From the NCBI GenBank assembly GCA_900757195.1, contig CAAEMZ010000044.1, positions 1 to 38,842 on the forward strand: a DNA stretch of 38,842 nt, given 5' to 3'. The notes under the pieces are model-generated. The model was not told the DNA's origin. It made no database searches and saw only the letters and a program-made list of their open reading frames with translations. Of the stretch, positions 24,450 through 31,894 are shown in pieces; position 1 is the stretch's first letter, and each line of letters begins with the position of its first letter. The position numbers were made by a program, and so were the translations under genes. The DNA comes from Lachnospiraceae bacterium. GTDB lineage: Bacteria > Bacillota > Clostridia > Lachnospirales > Lachnospiraceae.

Positions 24450-25213
24450 AAAAAGCGAAGATTTATGTATGCGAAGATTCTCTGGAAGGGATTCTTTCGG
24501 CGGTTCATGCCGCCTATATGAGCCGATATGGTCATGGCTATCAGAGCATTGCCGTGGGCGATGTGAATATGTCTTTGTTCAGTGAGGTTATCCCGGTGGC
24601 AACGGATATGGCGAAGGCCATGCGGGTTGCCGATGCGGTGATCCATAAAATTTCCGGGTTTGCCTGGCACTGGGTGAAATACGGCGCCATGTCCTGCCAT
24701 ATGGATAAAGCGGACACCATTTATAAATTTCTGGTACAGGGATTTCGAATCGGACCGGGGATTACAGAACACCTGGCAGATCCGGTGGTCAACCGGCTGA
24801 TGAAGCTGAGCCGGGGCGTTTCCAGAGAAACGGATCATATGTACGGCTTTCTGCGGTTTTGTGAACTGGAGAATGGTATTCTTTTTGCCGGGATTGCACC
24901 GAAGCATCATCAGATACCGCTGCTGGCGGAACATTTTTCGGACCGGTTTCCGATGGAAAACTGGATGATTTACGATGAACAGCGGCATGAAGTCTGTGTT
25001 CACGAAGCCGGAAAGGACTGGTTTCTTGCCGACTCGGTGACGGCGGATCTGAAGGTGACGGAACGGGTATCGGACCGGCAGAAGTGTTTTGAAGAACGGT
25101 GGAAAAGCTTCTATGAAACGATCGGTATCAAAGGGCGGGAAAATCCACGCTGTCGGAGGAACATGATGCCGAAAATGTACTGGAAGAATATGACTGAAAT
25201 GACGGGAAAGTGA
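24446..25213 (+). CDS. Radical SAM-linked DNA metabolism protein (TIGR03915-like)
   Basis: Protein of 255 residues that I recognise as the usual partner of the radical SAM protein encoded upstream. Recognisable blocks are IYVCEDSLEGILSAVHAAY near the start, FLRFCELENGILFAGIAP in the middle and FYETIGIKGRENPRCRRNMM near the end. No catalytic motif is evident. The start is TTG 24446 (overlap TTGA with the radical SAM stop), supported by GGAGG 24434-24438 seven bases upstream; there is no better ATG. In some bacteria this domain is fused to a uracil-DNA glycosylase domain. Here the protein ends at KYWKNM-like residues with no glycosylase domain or neighbour. Confidence 0.84.
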   Translation: MKKAKIYVCEDSLEGILSAVHAAYMSRYGHGYQSIAVGDVNMSLFSEVIPVATDMAKAMRVADAVIHKISGFAWHWVKYGAMSCHMDKADTIYKFLVQGFRIGPGITEHLADPVVNRLMKLSRGVSRETDHMYGFLRFCELENGILFAGIAPKHHQIPLLAEHFSDRFPMENWMIYDEQRHEVCVHEAGKDWFLADSVTADLKVTERVSDRQKCFEERWKSFYETIGIKGRENPRCRRNMMPKMYWKNMTEMTGK

Positions 25214-25274
25214 GAAATGCCTCTTTCCCTGGATATCGGATTCATGATATACTTCCTTTCAGGAGGCGTTAATC

Positions 25275-25880
25275 ATGAAAAAAATTATTCTGGCTTCCGC
25301 GTCTCCGAGACGGCGGGAGCTGTTGACACAAATTGGCCTGGAATTTGAAATTATTCCCAGTCATAAGGATGAGGTAATCGGCAGCGAAGGCCCGGCAGAT
25401 ACCGTAATGGCCCTGGCGGCCGGAAAGGCGGAGGATATTTACGCGCAGGTGTGCAGCGGCAGAGCGCCGGAGGACGTTCTGGTGATCGGTGCGGATACCG
25501 TTGTTGCCATGGACGGACTTATTCTCGGAAAGCCGGCGGATGCAGCGCAGGCATTGGATATGCTTCGGAGACTTCAGGGAAAGACCCATCAGGTGTATAC
25601 CGGCGTCTGCCTGATGACGGCAGACGGATGCCGGACATTCTATGAAAAAACAGATGTGACGATGTATCCGGCGGACGACCGTCAGCTTCGGGATTATATA
25701 AGCACCGGGGAACCGATGGATAAGGCGGGAAGCTATGGTATCCAGGGACTTGGAGCGATTCTTGTCCGGGAGATTCACGGCGATTATAATAACGTTGTAG
25801 GTCTTCCGGTGGCCGCAATATGGCAGAGAATATCGCAGGATGAAAACATGAAAAAGTTTATCAAAGTCGATAAAGAATGA
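25275..25880 (+). CDS. maf: Maf family nucleotide pyrophosphatase
   Basis: Protein of 201 residues of the Maf/YhdE house-cleaning pyrophosphatase family, which hydrolyses non-canonical or pyrimidine nucleoside triphosphates. Motifs are ILASASPRRRELL at the N-terminus, VIGADTVV in the middle, GKTHQVYTGV, and GSYGIQG near the end. AGGAGG precedes the ATG. It lies 61 bases after the radical SAM partner gene with no terminator between, so the three may share a transcript. Confidence 0.93.
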   Translation: MKKIILASASPRRRELLTQIGLEFEIIPSHKDEVIGSEGPADTVMALAAGKAEDIYAQVCSGRAPEDVLVIGADTVVAMDGLILGKPADAAQALDMLRRLQGKTHQVYTGVCLMTADGCRTFYEKTDVTMYPADDRQLRDYISTGEPMDKAGSYGIQGLGAILVREIHGDYNNVVGLPVAAIWQRISQDENMKKFIKVDKE

Positions 25881-25909
25881 TTGCATCCGGCGAATAGTCG
25901 TGCTAGAAT
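25881..25909 (+). promoter_or_regulatory. Promoter of the gene at 25949
   Basis: TTGCAT (25881-25886) and TAGAAT (25904-25909) are 17 bases apart. It begins directly after the maf stop codon. Confidence 0.6.
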
Positions 25910-25948
25910 AGTATAGTTAAGTCAAATTTTGTAAGTAAGGGGCTTTTT

Positions 25949-27244
25949 ATGTCAAATCATGATATTGTGGATGAAGCGTTTCATCAGTTCGTTCAACAAT
26001 TTCATACCGAAGAGCAGAAGGTGCTGCTGGCTTTTTATCGGGAACTGGTTGGAAAGCGCAGGATACCCTATAAGATTAAAGACCGGAATTTTTCGGTGGA
26101 TATTCAGATGTGTCAGGGATTTACTGTGGATGTGGAATTTCAGGATGTTTTGATCGAGGACGGACGGCATCCGAAGGAGATTCTTATGGACAGTCTCCGG
26201 GGGGAACGTCTGGCGGATGGCCGGTATCGGCTGAGCTTTATGAACCGTCTGGCGCCGCTGGGAGAAAATCAGGTGCCGAAAGAAAGTTCGTTTTCCTTTG
26301 CGTCGATCCGCGGCGGGGTCCGTTTGTGGGACTATAACGTCCATACGATAAAGCTTGGACGGGATTCCCGGGGACTGCCATGGAATCTGGTCTATGAAAC
26401 CTTTCAGGCGATCGCGCAGAAACGGAAGGTTTTTGGGATCGGTTATCTGAACGCCTATGAGCGGGAAGCGATTGAGATTTTTAAGTTTTTGGGTCCTTAT
26501 CTGGAATTATATCTGCTGCCGACGACAAAAATCGGCTTTGGAAAGTCTACAGTGCTTTGTGACTTTGACCGGATTGACGCGGCGTTTGATGAAAAAACAT
26601 GCCGGGATGCGGAGGAATTTTTTGCCGGCCTCGGTCTGCACCGCCTTGCCGTCATCTTTTCAAAAGAGGGCGGAAACAGTAAGGCGTTTATTCAGGAACT
26701 GCTTTATACGATGAGTTCTCTGAAAGGAAATATTATTTATAAAAATCTTCGGAATCTTATTGAATCCTGCGGTAAGGGGCATCAGGGACTGAATGAATCC
26801 GATGCGGATATGAATCTGTTCAGAACCTATGTCCGGGAAAAGGTGAACAAGGCTTTTTTGGACAGAGGATGGAAAGGAAATTATCCGTCTTATATGACTG
26901 TGACGGCGCCGGAATTTCTGGAAGTTTCCAGTGTGTATAAAAAACAGTACACCTATCTGAATGAGAAGATTAAATTTCTGTACTTTGACTTTGTTGAAAG
27001 TATTGTGGATAACCAGTACTGTATCACACCGCTGACGGGGATGATTCTTCCGAAAAACAGTAATATTGACTATCGGAAGTGTAAAAGCACTGACTGCTTT
27101 TTTATTGACGGCGGCCGGAGAAGGGCAGAGGTTTTTGAAGATCTGACCTTTAAGGAAGGAATGACCCGTAAAGAGATCCGCGAAAAGATCAGCCAGTTAT
27201 CGCTGATTCTGGACTTGCAGCGCGGCGGCCTGTCGGGACTGTGA
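25949..27244 (+). CDS. Conserved-looking protein of unknown function (431 residues)
   Basis: I do not recognise a family. The protein is soluble, without signal peptide or membrane segments. The N-terminal part (to about residue 130) looks beta-rich, then SSFSFASIRGGVRLWDYNVH and a mixed alpha/beta middle follow. A run near residues 395-415 holds YRKCKSTDCFFIDGGRRRAE with two close cysteines. The C-terminus is helical. TAAGGGG precedes the ATG, and a dedicated promoter and good codon usage support a real gene. Lachnospiraceae genomes carry many such uncharacterised proteins; no function is proposed. Confidence 0.75.
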   Translation: MSNHDIVDEAFHQFVQQFHTEEQKVLLAFYRELVGKRRIPYKIKDRNFSVDIQMCQGFTVDVEFQDVLIEDGRHPKEILMDSLRGERLADGRYRLSFMNRLAPLGENQVPKESSFSFASIRGGVRLWDYNVHTIKLGRDSRGLPWNLVYETFQAIAQKRKVFGIGYLNAYEREAIEIFKFLGPYLELYLLPTTKIGFGKSTVLCDFDRIDAAFDEKTCRDAEEFFAGLGLHRLAVIFSKEGGNSKAFIQELLYTMSSLKGNIIYKNLRNLIESCGKGHQGLNESDADMNLFRTYVREKVNKAFLDRGWKGNYPSYMTVTAPEFLEVSSVYKKQYTYLNEKIKFLYFDFVESIVDNQYCITPLTGMILPKNSNIDYRKCKSTDCFFIDGGRRRAEVFEDLTFKEGMTRKEIREKISQLSLILDLQRGGLSGL

Positions 27245-27255
27245 TAAAAACGGAC

Positions 27256-27284
27256 TTGACATCCCGGCGGAAAAGGATTATTAT
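27256..27284 (+). promoter_or_regulatory. Promoter of the riboflavin operon
   Basis: TTGACA (27256-27261) and TATTAT (27279-27284) are 17 bases apart. The FMN riboswitch begins about 20 bases after the -10. Confidence 0.85.
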
Positions 27285-27303
27285 AAACACATAAATTAAA
27301 TAC

Positions 27304-27416
27304 AAACTTCAGGGCAGGGTGAAATTCCCTACCGGTGGTAAAGCCCACGAGCCGAAAGGCTGATTCGGTGAAACTCCGAAGCCGACAGTATAGTCTGGAT
27401 GAAAGAAGTAGATAAT
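27304..27416 (+). ncRNA. FMN riboswitch (RFN element)
   Basis: The conserved RFN blocks are all present: AGGGCAGGGTGAAATTCCC, then ACCGGTGGTAAAGCCCACGA, then GATTCGGTGAAACTCCGAAG, then CCGACAGTATAGTCTGGATG. It ends in AAAGAAG. It senses FMN and, when bound, should allow the downstream terminator at 27435-27467 to form and shut off ribDEBAH. Confidence 0.97.
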
Positions 27417-27434
27417 GAACGTTTAGTTTTCTAT

Positions 27435-27467
27435 GCTCTGGAATAGGTATATTCCGGAGCTTTTTGT
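27435..27467 (+). terminator. Riboswitch-controlled terminator
   Basis: GCTCTGGAATA (27435-27445) pairs with TATTCCGGAGC (27450-27460), with one G-T and a GGTA loop, followed by a T-run. It is the likely expression platform of the FMN riboswitch. Confidence 0.88.
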
Positions 27468-27524
27468 TTTTAGATGACATCTCATTGTTTTCTGCAAATG
27501 GCAGACGGAATACTTTGTTTTATA

Positions 27525-27560
27525 AAAAACCACAGCCCTGGAAAGGTCTGTGGTTTTTTT
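27525..27560 (+). terminator. Second hairpin-T-run in the rib leader
   Basis: AAACCACAG (27527-27535) pairs with CTGTGGTTT (27548-27556), with a run of Ts after it. It lies 36 bases before ribD, downstream of the riboswitch terminator, and is a second point where transcription could stop. Confidence 0.8.
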
Positions 27561-27595
27561 GATGATCCACACCGGAGAAAGAAGGCGTATAAGTG

Positions 27596-28726
27596 ATGAC
27601 GGAAAGTTATCCGGAAGAACAGGAAAAATTGGACAGGATGTATATGGAACGGGCCCTTGAGCTGGCGGCAAAAGGCCGTGGGACGACAACACCGAATCCG
27701 ATGGTCGGAGCGGTCATTGTCAAAGAGGGCCGGATTATCGGTGAAGGCTATCATATCCGCGCCGGCGAAGGTCATGCGGAAGTGAATGCGTTTAAAAATG
27801 CCACAGAGGATGTGGCGGGAGCGACGATGTATGTAACGCTGGAACCCTGTTCCCACTATGGAAAAACACCGCCCTGTGCGGATAAAATCATTGAAAAGGG
27901 CATCGGACGGGTCGTTGTGGCGGCTATGGACCCGAATCCTCTGGTGGCCGGCCGGGGCGTTCAAAAGATCAGAGATGCGGGAATTCCTGTAACGACGGGT
28001 ATTCTGGCGGAGAAGTCCATACAATTGAATGAAATCTTTATGAAATATATTGTAACCGAAACCCCTTTTGTGATGTTGAAGGCGGCCATGTCTCTGGATG
28101 GGAAGATTGCCACATCCACCGGAGAATCCCAGTGGATTTCCTGTGAAGCCTCCAGAGAAGAGGTTCACCGTCTGCGGCATGAGCTGACAGGAATTATGGC
28201 GGGCATCGGTACGGTACTGGCGGACGATCCCATGCTGAACTGCCGGATTCCCGGCGGCAAACAGCCGAAGCGGATTATTGTCGACAGTCATCTGGCGATT
28301 CCGGAGGATTCAAAACTGGTTTTGTCGGCCGAAACCTATCCCCTTATTGTGGCGGTACTTGAAGGCAGCGCTCAGGAGAAGCAGGAGCGGCTGAAAGCGA
28401 AAGGCGTGCATATTCTGGAGACCGGGGCAGATTCCGACGGCCATGTGGATTTGAAAGAGCTCATGACGAAACTGGGCGCGATGAAGATTGACAGTATTTT
28501 GCTGGAAGGCGGCGGCAGGCTGGCCGAAGGGGCTTTAAAGGCCGGGATTGTTGACAAGGTCCGGTTTTATATTGCACCGATGCTGATCGGCGGTTCGGAT
28601 GCCAAAACACCGGTGGAAGGCGGCGGTGTTCGGGAGCTTTGCCAGGCATGGAAGATTTTGGACTGGACAGCGGAAAAAATCGGTGATGATTTAAAGATTA
28701 CCGGATATATCGGAGAGAGAAGGTGA
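27596..28726 (+). CDS. ribD: Bifunctional riboflavin deaminase/reductase RibD
   Basis: Enzyme of 376 residues for two steps of riboflavin synthesis. The N-terminal deaminase has the zinc motif GHAEVNAF (His60, Glu62) and EPCSHYGKTPPC (Cys85, Cys94). The C-terminal reductase has MLKAAMSLDGKIAT and ILLEGGGRLAEGAL. GAAGG upstream fits either ATG 27596 or GTG 27593, which differ by one residue. First gene of the FMN-controlled operon; ribE starts 4 bases after its stop. Confidence 0.95.
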   Translation: MTESYPEEQEKLDRMYMERALELAAKGRGTTTPNPMVGAVIVKEGRIIGEGYHIRAGEGHAEVNAFKNATEDVAGATMYVTLEPCSHYGKTPPCADKIIEKGIGRVVVAAMDPNPLVAGRGVQKIRDAGIPVTTGILAEKSIQLNEIFMKYIVTETPFVMLKAAMSLDGKIATSTGESQWISCEASREEVHRLRHELTGIMAGIGTVLADDPMLNCRIPGGKQPKRIIVDSHLAIPEDSKLVLSAETYPLIVAVLEGSAQEKQERLKAKGVHILETGADSDGHVDLKELMTKLGAMKIDSILLEGGGRLAEGALKAGIVDKVRFYIAPMLIGGSDAKTPVEGGGVRELCQAWKILDWTAEKIGDDLKITGYIGERR

Positions 28727-28730
28727 GCAG

Positions 28731-29387
28731 GTGTTTACAGGAATTATTGAAGAGATGGGCGTGCTGAAAGGGATTAAACACGGTGCGAAATCTTCGGTAC
28801 TGACGATTGCCGCAGATAAGGTCCTGGAGGGCACAAAGCTGGGCGACAGTATTTGTACAAACGGCGTGTGTCTGACAGTGACAAAGCTTGGCAGCGGTAC
28901 TTTTGATGCCGATGTTATGGCGGAATCCATCCGGCGGACAAATCTCGGTGATTTAAAATCCGGTGACCGGGTAAATCTGGAGAGGGCCCTGAGGCTCTGT
29001 GACCGGCTTGGCGGTCATATCGTCAGCGGTCATGTGGATGGGACCGGACGGATCCGGTCACTGGTCCGGGAGGATAATGCGGTCTGGGTGACGATCGAAA
29101 CAAAATCGGAGATTTTAAAATATATTATTGAAAAAGGATCGATAACCATTGATGGTATCAGTCTGACTGTGGCCTATGTGGACCATGAAATTTTCAAGGT
29201 TTCCATCATTCCCCATACGGGAGAGGAAACGACGCTGCTGAAAAAGAAAGCCGGAGATAAGGTCAATCTGGAAAATGATCTGATCGGCAAATATGTGGAA
29301 AAGCTTCTCGGAGGCGGCGGGGAAGACCGGAAGCCGGCGAAGGAAACAATCAGTGAAGATTATCTGAGAAAATACGGTTTTATTTAA
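28731..29387 (+). CDS. ribE: Riboflavin synthase alpha subunit
   Basis: Trimeric enzyme of 218 residues that joins two lumazine molecules to give riboflavin. It has the two lumazine-binding barrel repeats: MFTGIIEEMG with CTNGVCLTV, then GGHIVSGHVDGTGRI with SITIDGISLTV. The start is GTG 28731, preceded by AAGGTGAG; no ATG aligns with the conserved MFTGI start. Coupled to ribD by a short gap. Confidence 0.95.
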   Translation: MFTGIIEEMGVLKGIKHGAKSSVLTIAADKVLEGTKLGDSICTNGVCLTVTKLGSGTFDADVMAESIRRTNLGDLKSGDRVNLERALRLCDRLGGHIVSGHVDGTGRIRSLVREDNAVWVTIETKSEILKYIIEKGSITIDGISLTVAYVDHEIFKVSIIPHTGEETTLLKKKAGDKVNLENDLIGKYVEKLLGGGGEDRKPAKETISEDYLRKYGFI

Positions 29388-29421
29388 TCTATAAAAAAGC
29401 AAAAAGAAAGAAGGACTTAAA

Positions 29422-30633
29422 ATGAGCGAAACATTTACATTCAACACCATCGAGGAAATTTTAGAAGATTTAAAGGCGGGAAAAAATATTATTCTCATCG
29501 ACGATGAAGACAGAGAAAACGAAGGCGACGTTATCTGTGCCGCAGAATTTGCAACACTGGAAAATGTCAATTTTATGGCAGCCCATGCCCGTGGACTGAT
29601 CTGTATGCCGATGTCCAGAGAATACGTTGACCGTCTGGAGCTTCATCCGATGTGTCTTCATAATACAGACAATCACGAAACCGCTTTTACCGTATCCATT
29701 GACCATGTGAGTACAACGACCGGAATTTCCGCCTATGAGCGTTCCATTACAGCGATGAAAACCATCGATGAAAACGCAAAACCGGAAGATTTCCGCCGGC
29801 CGGGCCATATGTTCCCGCTGCTCGCACGGGATGGCGGTGTGATCGAACGCCGCGGCCATACGGAAGCGACGGTGGATCTGATGAAAGCTGCCGGACTGAA
29901 ACCGGTGGGTCTCTGCTGCGAAATTATGAAAGAAGACGGAATGATGGCGAGAACGCCGGATCTGATGGCATTTGCTGAAAAACATGGTCTTAAAGTGGGA
30001 ACCGTCAAAGATCTGGTTCACTACAGAAAAACTCATGAAAAATTTGTAGAATGTGTCGCAAAAGCAAAGATGCCAACCCGATATGGCTATTTTGAAATCT
30101 ATGGCTATATTAATAAACTGAACGGCGAACATCATGTGGCCCTTGTTAAAGGGGACATCTGGGATGGCAAACCGGTTCTCTGCCGTGTACATTCCGAGTG
30201 TCTGACAGGGGATGCGCTGGGTTCCGCACGCTGTGACTGCGGACAGCAGTATGATGCGGCCATGAAACGTATCGCTCAGGAAGGCCGCGGCGTTCTCCTC
30301 TATATGCGTCAGGAAGGCCGTGGTATCGGTCTTATCAATAAAATCCGGGCTTATGAGCTGCAGGATCAGGGATATGATACCATTGAAGCGAATATCAAAC
30401 TGGGATTCCCTGCCGATATGCGTGATTACACCATCGGCACACAGATTCTCGTTGATCTTGGCATTAAAGAAATGCGCCTGATGACCAATAATCCGGAAAA
30501 GGTTTACGGTCTGGACGGCTATGGTCTTTCCATCGTGGAACGTGTTCCGATCCAGATGGAGCTTGGCAAAGACGATGCCTTTTACCTGAAAACGAAACAG
30601 GAAAAAATGGGACACTGGCTGACATATAAATAA
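29422..30633 (+). CDS. ribBA: Bifunctional DHBP synthase / GTP cyclohydrolase II RibBA
   Basis: Protein of 403 residues. The N-terminal 200 residues make dihydroxybutanone phosphate (LIDDEDRENEGDVICAAE, HARGLICMPM, RRGHTEATVDL). The C-terminal part is GTP cyclohydrolase II, with the zinc cysteines in HSECLTGDALGSARCDCG and RQEGRGIGL. AAAGAAGGAC precedes the ATG. It supplies both precursors for the pathway. Confidence 0.96.
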   Translation: MSETFTFNTIEEILEDLKAGKNIILIDDEDRENEGDVICAAEFATLENVNFMAAHARGLICMPMSREYVDRLELHPMCLHNTDNHETAFTVSIDHVSTTTGISAYERSITAMKTIDENAKPEDFRRPGHMFPLLARDGGVIERRGHTEATVDLMKAAGLKPVGLCCEIMKEDGMMARTPDLMAFAEKHGLKVGTVKDLVHYRKTHEKFVECVAKAKMPTRYGYFEIYGYINKLNGEHHVALVKGDIWDGKPVLCRVHSECLTGDALGSARCDCGQQYDAAMKRIAQEGRGVLLYMRQEGRGIGLINKIRAYELQDQGYDTIEANIKLGFPADMRDYTIGTQILVDLGIKEMRLMTNNPEKVYGLDGYGLSIVERVPIQMELGKDDAFYLKTKQEKMGHWLTYK

Positions 30634-30680
30634 AAAGATAAACAATTTAAAGATTTTGTGATAAAATGGAGGATATCATT

Positions 30681-31142
30681 ATGAAAACAATTGAAGGAAA
30701 ACTTATTGCAGAGGGATTAAAAGTAGGCATTGTTGTGGCACGTTTTAACGAATTTATCGGTTCGAAGCTTCTCAGCGGTGCAATCGACGGCCTCGTACGT
30801 CACGGAATGAATGATGACGATATTGAAGTGGCATGGGTACCGGGAGCTTTTGAAATTCCGGTAATGGCACAGAGAATGGCTCAGAGCAAAAAATACGACG
30901 CCATCATCTGTCTCGGCGCCGTTATCAAAGGCTCAACATCGCATTATGACTATGTCTGCGCTGAAGTTTCAAAGGGCGTGGCATCCGTATCCCTTCAGTT
31001 TGGGCTTCCGGTCATGTTTGGCGTGCTGACGACAGACAATATCGAACAGGCGATTGAACGTGCCGGCACAAAGGCAGGAAACAAGGGCTATGACTGTGCA
31101 CTCAGTGCGATTGAGATGGCAAACATGTTCCGACAGATGTAA
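30681..31142 (+). CDS. ribH: Lumazine synthase RibH
   Basis: Protein of 153 residues that forms 6,7-dimethyl-8-ribityllumazine. Family blocks are VVARFNEFI, WVPGAFEIPV, LGAVIKGSTSHYDYV (catalytic His region) and FGVLTTDN. ATG 30681 follows GGAGG by about 8 bases; the earlier ATG 30666 overlaps that RBS. No terminator lies between it and the HAD gene. Confidence 0.95.
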   Translation: MKTIEGKLIAEGLKVGIVVARFNEFIGSKLLSGAIDGLVRHGMNDDDIEVAWVPGAFEIPVMAQRMAQSKKYDAIICLGAVIKGSTSHYDYVCAEVSKGVASVSLQFGLPVMFGVLTTDNIEQAIERAGTKAGNKGYDCALSAIEMANMFRQM

Positions 31143-31174
31143 ATCTGCAGCAGGTATTCCTGGAAGGAATAGGA

Positions 31175-31825
31175 ATGAAAAACATTAAGACAGTTATTTT
31201 TGATTACGATGGAACGATTCATAACGGCGCCGGAAACTACATAGACGCTTTCCGCCATGTCTATCATCAGATGGTGGCGGACGGCGCTGCGCCGGAGCGG
31301 AGCTTTGAAGACAGTGAAATTACTCAGTGGCTGGGCTACAGCGCTCAGGAGATGTGGCAGAACTTCATGCCGGAGCTTCCCGAAGAGGTACAGATGTGTT
31401 ATTCCAAAAGAATCGGTCAGTTCATGTTTGACCGGGTGAAGCAAAAAAAAGCGGTTCTTTATGAAGGCGCAGCGGAAACGCTGAATTATCTGAAGGAAAA
31501 GGGCTATCAGTTGATCTATCTGAGCAACTGTGGAGCCGAATACATGAAGATCCACACCGAGTGTTTTGGATTGAAGAATTATTTCAGCCAGATGTACTGT
31601 TCCGGTGATTATGATTTTCAGCCGAAATATGAAATTTTCAACGTAATCAGGGAAGCCTGTCCCGGCGAGTATCTGGTGGTCGGGGACCGGTTCCACGATA
31701 TGGAGATCGCCAGATATCATAAGGTCTACACGGCAGGATGCCTCTATGGTTTCGGTTCAAGGGAAGAACTGAAAGATGCGGATGTGCTGCTGGAAGATAT
31801 CCGGGATCTGCAGAAAATACTTTAA
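31175..31825 (+). CDS. HAD-superfamily phosphatase at the end of the rib operon
   Basis: Phosphatase-type HAD of 216 residues. Motif I is FDYDGT (Asp10 and Asp12), motif II SNCG, motif III the lysine in QPKYEIF, and motif IV VGDRFHDME. The cap is helical (YHQMVADG to MFDRVKQKK). It starts 32 bases after ribH and shares its terminator. The pathway needs a phosphatase for the pyrimidine-ribityl phosphate, a step done by HAD proteins elsewhere, so this is a candidate. The closest general resemblance is to phosphoglycolate-type phosphatases, which is the alternative. TGGAAGGAATAGG precedes the ATG. Confidence 0.82.
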   Translation: MKNIKTVIFDYDGTIHNGAGNYIDAFRHVYHQMVADGAAPERSFEDSEITQWLGYSAQEMWQNFMPELPEEVQMCYSKRIGQFMFDRVKQKKAVLYEGAAETLNYLKEKGYQLIYLSNCGAEYMKIHTECFGLKNYFSQMYCSGDYDFQPKYEIFNVIREACPGEYLVVGDRFHDMEIARYHKVYTAGCLYGFGSREELKDADVLLEDIRDLQKIL

Positions 31826-31826
31826 C

Positions 31827-31894
31827 AAAAAAATCTGATAGGATGTACCCCATGAAGTCAGACTTCTTTGGAGGCAGATCCTATCGGATTTTTT
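31827..31894. terminator. Bidirectional terminator between HAD and M32 genes
   Basis: AAAAAAATCTGATAGGAT (31827-31844) pairs with ATCCTATCGGATTTTTT (31878-31894) around a 33-base loop that contains its own inverted repeat GAAGTC-A-GACTTC (31854-31866). T-runs exist on both strands. Confidence 0.85.

Noticed and set aside
24371..25003. 210-codon minus-strand frame
   Set aside because: Antisense to the radical SAM gene end and its partner; no supporting signals.
29470..30645. 391-codon open frame on the minus strand
   Set aside because: Lies wholly antisense to ribBA, whose motifs are unmistakable, and has no RBS or recognisable domain.
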